In this document: positions 11,030 through 21,939 of the stretch, piece after piece
Layout of the letters: the number at the start of each line of letters is the position of its first letter
How positions within the stretch are numbered: the stretch's first letter is position 1
Origin: Macrotis lagotis
Lineage: Eukaryota > Chordata > Mammalia > Peramelemorphia > Peramelidae
NCBI RefSeq assembly: GCF_037893015.1
Contig: NC_133666.1
Location: 568,234,528-568,298,527, forward strand
Reading direction: 5' to 3'
Length of the DNA: 64,000 nucleotides
Position numbers and translations under genes: made by a program
Notes under the pieces: model-generated
Databases searched by the model: none
What the model was told of the DNA's origin: nothing
Seen by the model: only the letters and a program-made list of their open reading frames with translations

Positions 11030-12330
11030 TTCTCCAGTCATCTTGGTTTTGTGATAATCTCAAGTTCCATTTGGCAGCATATGAATAGTAACAAAGTTGA
11101 CTAATTATGGCAGTAAACTGATACTGACAGTTGGAAAGGTATGATCAGGGACTAGAAGTTTAAGTGTAAAGAGAATAGAATCAAATGATTTATTAAGGGG
11201 TCAAATTAGGGAAGGGAGAGGAAAATAGCAAGTATGGTGGTATTGATCTGGAAAAAAAATTGAGGAGTCGAGGAATTGGGATTCATATTAAGAATGAACA
11301 GCAACACTGGAGGCCAAAAACGAAAGCAAAAGTGGAATGGTAAAAGAAAAATTATGATGCACATACATGTACATAAAAGAAGAAGCTTTGTGGGTGATAG
11401 CAAGATGAAGGGTATGACCAGCTCTGTAGGAAGCAAAAGTGGAGTAGAAGAATAGTCTATAGGAATGATGTAAGTTGAGGAACTGGAAAGTTTTGATTTT
11501 TAAGTGACTATTAATACATATCATGAAGTCACCAAATTGACAGGACTTGTGGATAAGAGAAAAAGAATGAGGTAGGTCCTGTACTCATTGCAGAAGGAAG
11601 GAAAATGCTTTCAAGTTCTGGTGCTATTAGCTTTCAGAATCTTGATTGGGTGATAAATTTAGATAAAATCAGCCTCAAAGTAGGAGAGTTTAATGACTGA
11701 AGATATTAGAAGGAAGGTCTGGCAAAGGCAATGACTAAGGAGGGGATGGTATGATTGAATATAAGACCAAAATCACAAAGGGTGATAAAGTTCTCAGTGT
11801 CAACAGGTTGGAGCCAGGTCTCAGTGAATGCTTCAATAGAATAAGTCAAGGGATTTAAAAATGAAAAGGTTTAAGATATAAGCAAGTTTGTTAACTATGG
11901 AACAGACATTCCAGAAATGGTCATATGGATTGAGAGATCAACATTTAGGGAACAAGGTTTAAGGAGCTGGGATTAAGGAAACAGAATTTATGTAATGACA
12001 ACGATGGATCCAGAATCACTGAACTATGTAATTGAGGATATGCTGAGAGGGTAATGGTATTCTAATAATTGAGGAATAAGTGCAGGCAGAGTTTCTAGTG
12101 CATTTGAGGAATGGGGGTAATTATAGAATTCAAGGTTCCTTTGAAGTCCAGTATCAAGTTAAGCAATGAGGTCATGTCTTGTGAGGTTCAGAAGGTCTGA
12201 CTCAGCAGACAGGAATAGTTGTAAGTAAAGATGGGAAAGTATAGATATGAAGCACAATTAGGCACTTTAAGTTGAATTTGGTCCAGGAAGGCTTTCAGAG
12301 CCTAGCAGGAAACTTTGGAGTAAAGACTAG
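11030..12330 (-). mobile_element. Possible ancient CR1/L2-clade LINE, antisense
   Basis: Phrases such as 'GGAGCCAGGTCTCAGTGAAT' and 'GAACAGACATTCCAGAAATGG' recall the antisense endonuclease region of CR1/L2-clade LINEs, but divergence is too high for a firm call. No long frame survives. If this is wrong, the stretch simply has no assignable feature. Confidence 0.35.
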
Positions 12331-12604
12331 ATAGGATGGTAAAGAACTCATTGAAAATACCTTAGCTAACAAAGGGGAATGCTAAAAGATTCAATCTGCT
12401 ATTGAAGCAGAGAGGATCACTGACAAAATCCTGGAGTTGGGGGAGAGAAGGTCTGGAGAGAGGTCTGTGGCCTGTCCTGATTCCAATATCTTTGGTTTTG
12501 ATCTTTGTATTCCTAGTACCCAGTATTGCTACAAAAGTGTCTTATAATGCTAATTCATTTTCCTCCACATGGTTAACATTCAGCTTTGAATCTCCTGTTT
12601 TTGT

Positions 12605-12858
12605 TATTCAGTAATTTGAGTTATGTCTGATTCTTCATAGCCCCATTTGAGTTTTCTTTCTAGAGATACTGGAACAGTTTACTGTTTTCTTTTTCAGCTC
12701 CTTTTATAGATGAGAAATTTGAAGTAAACATGGATAATTGACTTGCCCAGGTCACACATCCAGTAAGGGTCTAAAACTGGATTTGCACTCAGGAAGATAA
12801 GACTTCCCATCTCTTGGTTTTCTACTCTATTCACTGTAACACCTAACTTCTCCTATAA
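12605..12858 (-). mobile_element. tRNA-derived SINE with Bov-B/RTE-type tail (MAR4-like), antisense
   Basis: The tail comes first: 'GAGTTATGTCTGATTCTTCA', 'TAGCCCCATTTGAGTTTTC' and 'AGCTCCTTTTATAGATGAGA'. It parallels the Bov-B/RTE tail 'cagTCgTGTCcGACTCTTCgtgACCCCATTTGGGGTTTTC'. The antisense tRNA-like part follows ('TGACTTGCCCAGGTCACACA', 'TTTGCACTCAGGAAGATAAG'). The MAR4 name is from memory. Confidence 0.7.
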
Positions 12859-12959
12859 TCCTATAAACCTTCTATAGGAAGGTTATGCATCAGTTTCTGT
12901 TATATTCTTTCTTATTCAAGGAAATTACTCTGTTGTATATTGTATTTAATTTAATGAGA

Positions 12960-13163
12960 TGCAGATAAGTGGTACAGTGAATGGAGCACTGGATGAGAAA
13001 AGGAATACTGAGTTCAAATTCTGCCTCCAATGATCATTTCTATCTGTGTGACTTTGGGTAAGTCTTAATCTCTCTCTACATTTCCTCATCTGTATAATGA
13101 AGTTAATGGTAGCACCTATCTCTCATGGTTTTTATGAGGATTAAAGTGCAAAGCACTTAATGC
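12960..13163 (+). repeat. MIR/THER-type SINE, sense
   Basis: 'TGAGTTCAAATTCTGCCTCC', 'TGTGTGACTTTGGGTAAGTC', 'CTCATCTGTATAATGAAG' and 'GCACCTATCTCTCATGGTTT' followed by 'GAGGATTAAAGTGCAAAGCA' give the whole MIR/THER layout, including its core. Confidence 0.85.
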
Positions 13164-13164
13164 A

Positions 13165-15712
13165 AATTTCTTCTTTACTCTTTTCCCACCTTCCCTCATT
13201 GAGAAGGTAAGCAATTAGTATAGGTTATACATATGTAGAAATGCAAAACGTTTCTATAATAGTCATGTCGTAAAAGAAAACATAGATGCTCCTTACCTGC
13301 CCCAAAAATTACCTCAGGAAAAATAAAGATAAAAAGTATACTTCAGTATGTATTCAGACATCATCTGGTCTTTCTCTGTGTATGAAAAGAATTTTTTATC
13401 ACAAGAAGTCCATCAGATCTATCTTGATTCATGGTATTGTTGGGGATAAGTAAGTCATTCATAGTTGATGATCATACAATATTGCTGTCACTGTACAAAG
13501 TACATTTTACTTCACATCAGCTCATATAAACCTTTTCAGTATTTCTGAGAGCATCCTGATCATTTCATATAGAATAATAATATTCCATCAAAATAACAGG
13601 CCACAATTTGTTTAGCCACTCCTCAAATGATGATATTGCCTCAATTTTCCACTTCTTTGCCAGTAGAAAAAGTTCCTATAAATATTTTTGTATATTTTTA
13701 TGATTTTTATTTTCCTTTTTTTTCTTATTTGAGATACAGTTAGAGTAGTTGCACTGCTAAGTTAAAGGTTATGTGTAGTTTTATAACCTGTTGGTCATAG
13801 TTTCAAACTCCTGTATAGAATGATTGAGTCAGTTCACAACTCCACCAATAGGACATTAATGTCTAATCCTTCCCACAACCTTTCCAGCAGTGATCATTTT
13901 CCATTTCTGTCCTATTAATCTATTTAATCAATATGATTAGATAGCATCTCAGAATTATTCCCATTTGTATTTCTCCAATCTATAGTGAGTTACATTTTTT
14001 CCCAATATGACTATAGAAAGCTTTGATTACTTCATCTGAAAACTATTCATGTCTTTTGAACACATCAGTTGGGGAATAGCCTTTATTTTTATAAATTTGA
14101 CTTAACATCTATTTGTTCAAGAAACAAGGCCTTTATCTGAAAAACTTAATCATTTTTTACCTTTATTTTTACTGACTATATTTCACTCAATCCATTCTCT
14201 ATCCTCTTTATTCAATATTCTCTCTTTTCATCCTGTTCCTCCTCAAAATTGTTTTTCTTATGACTACTCCCTACACCAATTTCTTCTATCAGTTTCCCCT
14301 TATATTATCTCTTTTTTCCATCATTTTTCCTGTAGGGTAGGATAGATTTTCATACCCAACTGAGTGTGTATGGTTTTCTATCTTTGAGCCAATTCTGATG
14401 AAGATGAGCTCACTCACATGTCCTTAACTCCCTAGTCTTTTCCTCAACTATAGAATATCTTTGCTTGCATCTTTTATGAATAATTTATGCCATTATACCT
14501 CTCCCTTTTCCTTTCTCCAAGTAAATTTGTCTCTCAGCCCTTAATTTCATTTTTAAAGACATCCCTTCATATTCAATTCACAACTATGCCCTCTGTCTAT
14601 ATATACAACTTCTAACTACCCTAATAATGAGAAAGTCCTTATGAGTTCCAGTATCATCGTTCTTGTAGGAATGTAAACATTTTGAACTTATTAAGTCCTT
14701 TATGATTTCCCTTCCTTCTTTACCTTTTTATGCATCTCTTGAGTCTTCTTTTGGAAATCCAATTTTTCTATTCCACTCTGTTATTTTTTAAAGAACGTGT
14801 AAAAGTTATTTATTTCATTGAAAAATTTCTTTTTTCCCTAAAGGACTATACAGTTTTGCTAGGTAGGTGATTCTTAGTTGCAATCCAAGCTTCTTTGCCC
14901 TTTGGAATATTATAGTTTAAGACCTCCAATGTTTTAATGTAGAAGTTGCTAAATTTTTTGTGAGCCTGACTGTAGCTCCATCATACTTGAATTATTTCCT
15001 TCTGGCTCTTGCAGTATTTTATAATTGAACTGGGACAGTGGTTATAACATTCCTGGGTGTTTTCATTTTAGCATTTATTTTTCAGAAGGTGATGAGTCTA
15101 TCCCTTCAATTTCCATTTTAATCTTTGGTTATAGACTATCGGGGAAGATTTCCTTGATAATTTATTGAAAGATGATGCTTAAACTAAATTTTTGTTTATG
15201 GCTTTCAGATAGTACCATACTTTTAAAGTTATTCTCTTGGTCTATTTCCAGGATACTTGTTTTTCCAATGACATATTTGGCATCATCTTCTAATTTTTAA
15301 TTCTTTTGGAATTTTTTTTGTCTTCCTAATTTCTCATTAAGTCATCATCTTTCATTTGCTCAGTTCTAATTTTTTTCAAGGCAATGGGGTAAGTGACTTG
15401 TTCAAGGTTACAGCTAGGTAATTATTAAATGTCTGAGGTTGGATTTGAACTCTGATCCTCCTGTCTCCAGGGCCAGTACACTAGCAATTGTACCACCTAG
15501 ATGCCCTTCAGATCTAATTTTAAGGAAATATTTTCCTCAGTGACCTGTATCTCCATTTCCATTTGATAAATTCTACTTCCAAGGAGTTTTCTTTTTGCTT
15601 CATTGAATTTTATGCCTCTTTTTCCATTTGGTTAATTCTGCTTTTTTTAAGGCAGTCTTCTCCTCATTAATTTTCTTGGCCTCTTTTACCTTTTGATCTA
15701 TTCTATTTTTAA
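13165..15712 (-). mobile_element. HAL1-like L1 relative, antisense, part 1 (3' UTR to ORF1)
   Basis: The order on the plus strand is 3' UTR (about 13165-13600), a residual ORF2 C-terminal segment (about 13600-14160, including 'TGATTGAGTCAGTTCACAAC' and 'ACTCCTCAAATGATGATATT'), then a direct jump at about 14165 into the ORF1-ORF2 spacer and ORF1. Endonuclease and RT are absent. The ORF1 antisense shows 'GGTAGGTGATTCTTAGTTGC', 'TCCTTCTGGCTCTTGCAGTA' and a coiled-coil region towards 15700. The element is cut at 15712 by an old L1 and resumes at 24667. All frames are broken. Confidence 0.7.
15374..15508 (-). mobile_element. tRNA-derived marsupial SINE, antisense, with target-site duplication
   Basis: 'GGTAAGTGACTTGTTCAAGG', 'GGATTTGAACTCTGATCCTC' and 'TGTACCACCTAGATGCCCTT' identify the SINE. 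CAGTTCTAATTTT (15361-15373) and CAGATCTAATTTT (15509-15521) form a 12/13 duplication. The insertion lies in the coiled-coil part of the HAL1-like ORF1. Confidence 0.9.
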
Positions 15713-15756
15713 CGTTTATTTTTATTTTTTTTTATCCACAAGCACATGTAGATTTT
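15713..15756 (-). mobile_element. Old L1, antisense, 3'-terminal stub (part 1)
   Basis: A T-rich tail and 'TTATCCACAAGCACATGTAG' match the start of the old L1 antisense 3' end ('TTTCATCCATATGCACATG' at 41594). The element continues at 23865-24653, displaced by the younger L1. TCTATTTTTAA at 15702-15712 pairs with a 2-T-longer copy at 24654-24666 as its target-site duplication. Confidence 0.75.
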
Positions 15757-17470
15757 TAAATTAATTTTTATCAAAGATATTATTTGAGTTTTACAATTTC
15801 CCCCCCAATCCTACTCCCCCCTTCATGGAAAGCAATCTGTCAGTCTTTGCTTTGTTTCCATGTTGTACCTTGATCCCAACTGGGTGTTATGAGAGAGAAA
15901 TCATATCCTTAAAGAAGAGAAGAGAAATCTAAGAGGTAACAAGATCAGATGAAAAGATATCTGTTTTTTTTCTAAATTAAAGGCAATAGTTTTTGAACTT
16001 TGTTCAAACTACACAGCTCCCTGTCTGGATACACATGGCACTCTCCTTTGCAGACAGCCCCAAATTGTTCCCAATTGTTGCACTGATGGAATGAGCAAGT
16101 CCTTCAAGGTTGAACATCACTCCCATGTTACTGTTAGGGTACATGGTGTCTTTCTAGTTCTGCTCATCTTACTCAGCATCAGTTCATGCAAAACCCTCCA
16201 GGCTTCCCTGAAATCCTGTCCCTCCTGGTTTCTAATAGAACAATAGTGTTCCATGACATACATATACCACAGTTTGCTAAGCCATTCCCCAATTGAGGGA
16301 CATTTACTTGATTTCCAATTCTTTGCCACCACAAACAGGGCTGCTATAAATATTTTTGTGCAAGTAATGTTTTTATCCTTTTTCATCATCTCTTCAGGGT
16401 ATAGGCCCAGTAGTGGTATTGATGGATCAAAGGGTAAGCACATTTTTGTAGCCCTTTGGGCATAGTTCCAAATAGCTCTCCAGAAGGGTTGGATGAGTTC
16501 ACAGCTCCACCAACAGTGTAGTAGTGTCCCAAATTTCCCACAACCCTTCCAACAATGATCATTATCCTTCCTGGTCATATTGGCCAATCTGAGAGGTGTG
16601 AGGTGGTACCTCAGAGAAGCTTTAATTTGCATTTTTCTAATAATTAATGATTTAGAACATATTTTCATATGGCTATGGATTGCTTTGTTCTCCTCATCTG
16701 TAAATTGCCTTTGCATATTCTTTGACCATTTGTCAATTGGGGAATGGCTTTTTGTTTTAAAAATATGACTCAATTCTTTGTATATTTTAGAAATGAGTCC
16801 TTTGTCAGCATCATTAGTTGTAAAGATTGTTTCCCACTTTACTACATTTCTTTTGATCTTGGTTGCATTGGTTTTATCTGTGCAAAAGCTTTTTAATTTA
16901 ATGTAATTGAAATCATCTAATTGGTTTTTGGTGATATTCTCCAAATCTTCCTTAGTCATAAACTGCTCCCCTTTCCATAGATTTGACAAGAAACTAGTCC
17001 TTGATCTTCTAATTTGCTCATAGTATTGTTTTTTATGTCTAAGTCCTGTAATCATTTGGATCTTATCTTGGTAAAAGGTGTGAGGTGTTGGTCTAATCTA
17101 AGTTTCTTCCATATTAACTTCCAATTATCCCAGCAGTTTTTATCAAAGAGGGAGTTTTTGTCCCATTGGCAGGACTCTTTGGATTTATCAAACAGCAGAT
17201 TACTATAATCATCTCCTGCTTTTACACCTAGTCCATTCCACTGGTCCACCACTCTATTTCTTAGCCAATACCTAACAGTTTTGATGACTGATGCTTTATA
17301 ATATAATTTTAGATCAGGTAGGGATAAGCCACCTTTTGCACTTTTTTCATTAAGCTCCTGGCAATTCTTGACTTTTTATTTCTCCATATGAATTTACTTA
17401 CAATTTTTTCTAACTCATTAAATTAATTTTTTGGAATTTTGATTGGTAGGGCACTAAACAGATAGTTTAG

Positions 17471-18704
17471 GGGTTTTTGTTTGGTTTTTTTTTTTCCCCA
17501 GTCCTTTACTATTAAATAAAATTGCACCTTTTTTTTTTTCCCTTGTTTAAGTTATGATTCCATTTTCCCCTGGATGTGGGAAATAGAAACAGATATTGCC
17601 CTCTATTGGGGCCCATTCTGAAATGGTCCACACAATGGCTAGCCCCCACCCAGGCATTTTCTGGTCCCTCCTTTTCACTGGAGAAAGACATCAAACTCAG
17701 AATCGATTTACTAGGCACACTGGTACACCTCAGTGCCCGGCTCTCTTTCAACCCACCAGGGGTTTAATCTCCTACAGAGAGGAGTAGGAGTTCGGGTGGG
17801 AGCCCTGCCTCATCCCCCATCCAGGGGGTGGATCCACAGGGCAACCCGTTCATGTCCATAGAGGCGTGGTCAGGCAGAGAAGAGGCTTCCCACTGGAAGG
17901 GAAGCCAAGATCTCAGGCCTCTTCCTCACTCTCCTCTTCGCTCTCCTGATACTGGACACGATTGGTGTTGACAAAGAGGTCTGAATCGCCCTCAGAACTG
18001 TCGTCTTCTGAAGACTGGGGTTCTCCTGGGAGTTCTGCCTGAGGTGGCCTGTTTCTGCTGTTGCTTTGTTTCTCAGCTACTCAGAGAAGGCTTCAGGCCG
18101 GAGCCCCTCCTTCTGCAGAGAATAGATGTGGTCCTTGCAGAGCACGAAGGAGATCTCGGCCTTCACCTTCTCTCCTTCCTCGATGGGGTCCACGGTGAGA
18201 AAGTCACCTCTCTTGATCCAGATGTTCTTGCGGTACTTGGAGGGCATGCTGACCAGGCAGCGCTGGCCCTGCGCCATCTCCACCTCGTGCAGGTTGTTGC
18301 CGGGGGTCCCCAGGACCCTCACGATCTGCTGCTGGGCCGAGGGCACCCTGTGCTCCTCGAGCATCTCCTGCACCACGGGCTTCCGCTTGGTGGCCTGAGA
18401 CATGCCGGCTCCGGGGCTGTGGGGGCCGGGCCGGGCGCCCCCCGCGGGGTCAGAGGCCGTCCGGGGCCCCGTGGCCACCCTCGGCCCCTCCATTTACAGA
18501 CTGGGGAGCGGGGGGTTGGGGCCGGGCGCCGAGGGGAGGGGGAAGCTAGGAGGGGCGGGGCTTTCTGCGGCGACCACCGGGGGCGGGGGACCCACTAGCC
18601 AGGAGGGAGAGCCAGCCGGACAGGCCCGGGTCCAGCGGAGCCGCCTCCGCGGGGCCCTCCTCGCCTTACCTTCCCACTGACCGCCGCAGGCAGCCCGCGC
18701 CCTG
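17471..18704 (-). pseudogene. EIF1AD: Processed pseudogene of EIF1AD (whole retrocopy)
   Basis: This intronless copy of an mRNA runs from a GC-rich 5' UTR (about 18404-18704) through the reading frame and a short 3' UTR to a poly(A) remnant, seen as a T-run next to 17471. The 10-bp duplication GATAGTTTAG flanks it at 17461-17470 and 18705-18714. L1 ORF2 codons resume exactly outside both copies. The retrocopy lies in the same orientation as its host L1. It is younger than that L1. The 5' UTR makes the only strongly GC-rich island in the window. Confidence 0.95.
17913..18403 (-). pseudogene. EIF1AD: EIF1AD-like reading frame with one frameshift
   Basis: The ATG at 18403 gives [20 protein letters not shown], then [39 protein letters not shown] and [19 protein letters not shown]. 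This is the S1/OB-fold domain of EIF1AD, a small eIF1A-like RNA-binding protein. After EAFSE, one G is missing (expected GAG GTA GCT; seen GAG TAG CT), which creates a stop at 18079-18077. In the shifted frame the acidic tail is still readable ([20 protein letters not shown], then EEA, stop at 17913). The frame is also open 30 codons upstream of the ATG through the former 5' UTR, which is not expected to be coding. Functional EIF1AD is about 165 residues; this copy would give 108 before the stop. Confidence 0.93.
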
Positions 18705-21157
18705 GATAGTTTAGTTTTGGTACAATTGTCATTTTTATTATATTAGCTCTACCTATCCATGAGCAGTTGATATTTGCCCAGTTATTCATATCTGATTTAA
18801 CTTGTGTGAGAAGTGTGTTATAATTTTTTTCAAAAAGATTATGAGTCTGTCTTGGCAAATTAGATTCCCAAGTATTTTATATTGTCTGAGGGTACTTTGA
18901 ATGGGATTTCTCTTTCTAGCTCTTCCTGCTTTTTCTTGCTAGACATAGATAGAAAATTTGAGGATTTATGAGGGTTTATTTTATAACCTGCAACTTTGCT
19001 AAAATTGCTAATTGTTTCCAGTAGTTATTTGGATTATTTCTTGGGATTCTCTAGGTAGACCATCATGCCATCTGCAAACAGTGAGAGTTTTGTCTCTTCC
19101 TTCCCAATTCTAATTCCTTCAATTTCTTTTTCTTTCCTAATTACTGATGCTAACATTTCTAATACAATATTGAATAGTAGTGGTGATAATGGGCACCCTT
19201 GTTTCACCCCGATCTTACTGGAAATGCCTCTAGCCTCTCCTCATTGAATATAATGCTTGTTGATGGTTTCAGATAGATACTGTTAATTATTTTAAGGAAC
19301 AGTCCATTTATTCCTACACTCGCTAGTGTTTTTAATAGGAATGGATGCTGTATTTTGTCAAAAGCTTTTTCAGCATCTATTGATATGATCATATGATTTC
19401 TGACAAGTTTGTTGTTGATATAATTGAGTATACTAACAGTTTTCCTCATATTGAACCAACCCTGCATTCCTGGAATAAATCCTACTTGATCATAATGTAT
19501 TATCCTAGTGATAACTTGTTCTAATCGTTTTGCTAGGATTTTATTTAGGATTTTTGCATCTATATTCATCAGTGAAATAGGTCTATAATTTTCTTTCTCT
19601 GTTTTAACTCTTCCTGGTTTAGGTAACAGCACCATATTGGTTTCATAGAAAGAGTTAGGCAGAATTCCATCTTTCCCTATTGTTCCAAAGAGTTTAATAT
19701 AGAATTGGAACCAATTGTTCCTTAAATATTTGGTAGAATTCACTTGTTAATCCATCAGGGCTGGAGATTTTTTTTTTTAGGGAGTACAATAATCACTTGT
19801 TGAATTTCCTTTTCTGAGATAAGGTTGTTTAGGTATTTAATCTCTTCTTCATTTAACCTGGGCAACTTATATTTTTGTAAATATTCCTCCATTTCACTTA
19901 GATTATCAAATTTATTGGCATAGAGTTGTGCAAAATAATTTTGAATTATTACTTTAATTTCCTCCTCATTGGTGGTGAGCTCACCGTTTTCATTTATGAT
20001 ACTAGCAATTTGGTGCTCTTCTTTCTTTTTTTAAATCAAATTGACCAGAGGTTTATCAATTTTATTGGTTTTTTCATAATACCAACTTTTGGTTTTATTT
20101 ATTAATTCAATAGTTTTTTGTTTTCAATTTGTTTTTAATTTCTTCTTTAATTTTTAGGATTTCTAATTTGGTATTTAATTGGGGATTTTTGATTTGTTCT
20201 TTATCTAATTTTTTTTAGGTACATGTATAGTTCATTGATTTCCTCTTTCTCCAATTTATTCATGTAAGAATTTAGAGCTATAATATATCCCCTGAGAGTT
20301 GCTTTGAATGAATCCCATAGGTTTTGGTATGTTGTTTCATTATTATCATTATCTAGGATTAAATGGTTAATTCTTTCTATAATTTGTTTTTTAGTCCACT
20401 CATTTTTTAAAATGAGTTTATTCAGTTTCCAATTTATTCTGTGTCTGTATCTCCTTGGTCCAGTATTGCATATGACTTTTATTGCATTGTGATCTGAGAA
20501 AGATGTATTCACTATTTCTGCCTTTCTGCAGTTGATCATTAGGTTTTTATGTCCTAGTACATGTTAAATTTTTTGTATAAGTTCCATGTACTGCAGAGAA
20601 AAAGGTATATTCCTTTCTTTCCCTGTTCAGTTTTCTCCATAAGTCTACCAATCTAATTTTTCTAACAATCTATTTATCTCCTTAACTTCTTTCCTGTTTA
20701 TTTTATGATTCGATTTATGTAGATCTCATAGCAGGACATTGAGGTCTCCCACTAGCAGAGTTTTGCTGTCTATGTCTTCCTGTAGTTCTTGCAGCTTCTC
20801 CTCTAAGAATTTGGGTGCTGTCCCACTGGGTGCATATATATTCAATATTGAAATGACTTTATTGTCTATGGTACCTTTTAGGAGGATAAAATTTCCTTCC
20901 TTATCTATTTTAACACTATCTGGTTTTGCTGCTGCTTTGTCTGAGATAAGGATTGCTACCCCTGCTTTTTTTTACTTCAGCTGAAGAAAAATATATTTTG
21001 CTCCACCCTTTTACCTTCACTCTCTCTCTCTCTATATATATATCTGCTTCAAATGAGTTTCTTGTAAGCACCATATGGTAGGATTCTGGTTTTTAATCCA
21101 CTGTGCTATTTGCTTATGTTTTAAGGGCGAGTTCATCCCATTCACATTCAAGGTCAT

Positions 21158-21939
21158 GATTACTAATTCTTTATTGCCCTCTGTGCTATCTTCCCTCTGT
21201 TTGTATTTTCCCCCTTCCCCCCCTTATCCATATTCCCCAGTTTTTTGTTTCTGAATACCACCCCCTTTCAGTGTGTTTGCCCTCCTATATCACAGCCTCC
21301 CCTTTCTTTCCCTTTTCCCTTTTTCCCTTCCCTTCCTTTTGTTATTTTCCCCCCACTCCCCTTCCCTTTCTCTGTCCCCCCCTCCCCTTTTAATACTTGA
21401 AAGTTTAGATGTTTAATAAGTTAAGTGAGTATGTGTAGGTTGACTTTAAGCCAAGTCTGATGAGAAGGAGATTCAGGTGTTTCTCATCTGCTCCCTTCTT
21501 CCCCTCTATTACCATAGTTTTTTTTGTACCTCTTAATGTAATGAGATTTACCCCATTCAACCCCCTCCCTCCTCCAATCTCTTTCCTGTCCCCCTTTTTA
21601 AGGGGGTAGTGTTTTTTAGATCATTCTATCTAAGTCATAGAAAATTCTGAGTGTCTGTCCCTTCTAGTTCAGTATATTCTATCGAATAGAGTCAAAATAC
21701 CTGAGAGTTATTAGAGTCTTTCTGCCAAGTGGGGTTAAAGTCAGTTACATCTCTTTAGATAGCAGTCTCATGGATAGGTCAAGAATGTCCATCATTTCTG
21801 GCTAGGTATATTCTCTCTGTTAGAGTTACAATTCTCAAGATTTATGAGAAACTTTTTCCCCCCATGCTGGGATATAGCCAGTTTCAACTTACTGGATTGC
21901 ATTTTTTTTCCTTTTACCCCCCCCCTTTTTTTTACCTTT
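21158..21939 (-). other. L1 ORF1-ORF2 spacer
   Basis: This is the pyrimidine-rich (plus strand) spacer of the younger L1, with many CCCCTTCCC-type runs and no coding sense on the minus strand. It contains a short (CT)n/(TA)n tract near 21020-21050 at the ORF2 border. Confidence 0.7.

Larger units (their letters stand above)
16117..21157 (-). pseudogene. L1 ORF2 (endonuclease-reverse transcriptase), broken and split
   Basis: The likely start is the ATG at 21157 (MTLNVNGMNSPLKHKQIAQ), the normal N-terminus of the L1 endonuclease. Endonuclease sequence covers about 20200-21157. RT sequence lies at 19743-19204 and includes [32 protein letters not shown] and [14 protein letters not shown]. The catalytic FADD box reads FADG at 19079-19068, so the second aspartate is lost. 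17471-18704 is a foreign insertion (EIF1AD retrocopy). The last 312 codons (17055-16117) are open and contain the C-terminal cysteine/tryptophan region HCWWSCELIQPFWRAIWNYA. Several stops and frameshifts occur between the open parts. The family protein nicks DNA and copies RNA at the nick; this copy cannot. Confidence 0.9.

Noticed and set aside
18402-18680. Long GC-rich open frames on both strands around 18044-18680
   Set aside because: They are by-products of the GC-rich 5' UTR and coding strand of the EIF1AD retrocopy, not separate genes.
17460-18715. L1-EIF1AD fusion as a chimeric gene (minus-strand frame 18858-18595 runs from L1 RT into the insert)
   Set aside because: The read-through stops within the 5' UTR in the wrong frame and both parents are broken; it is an insertion junction.
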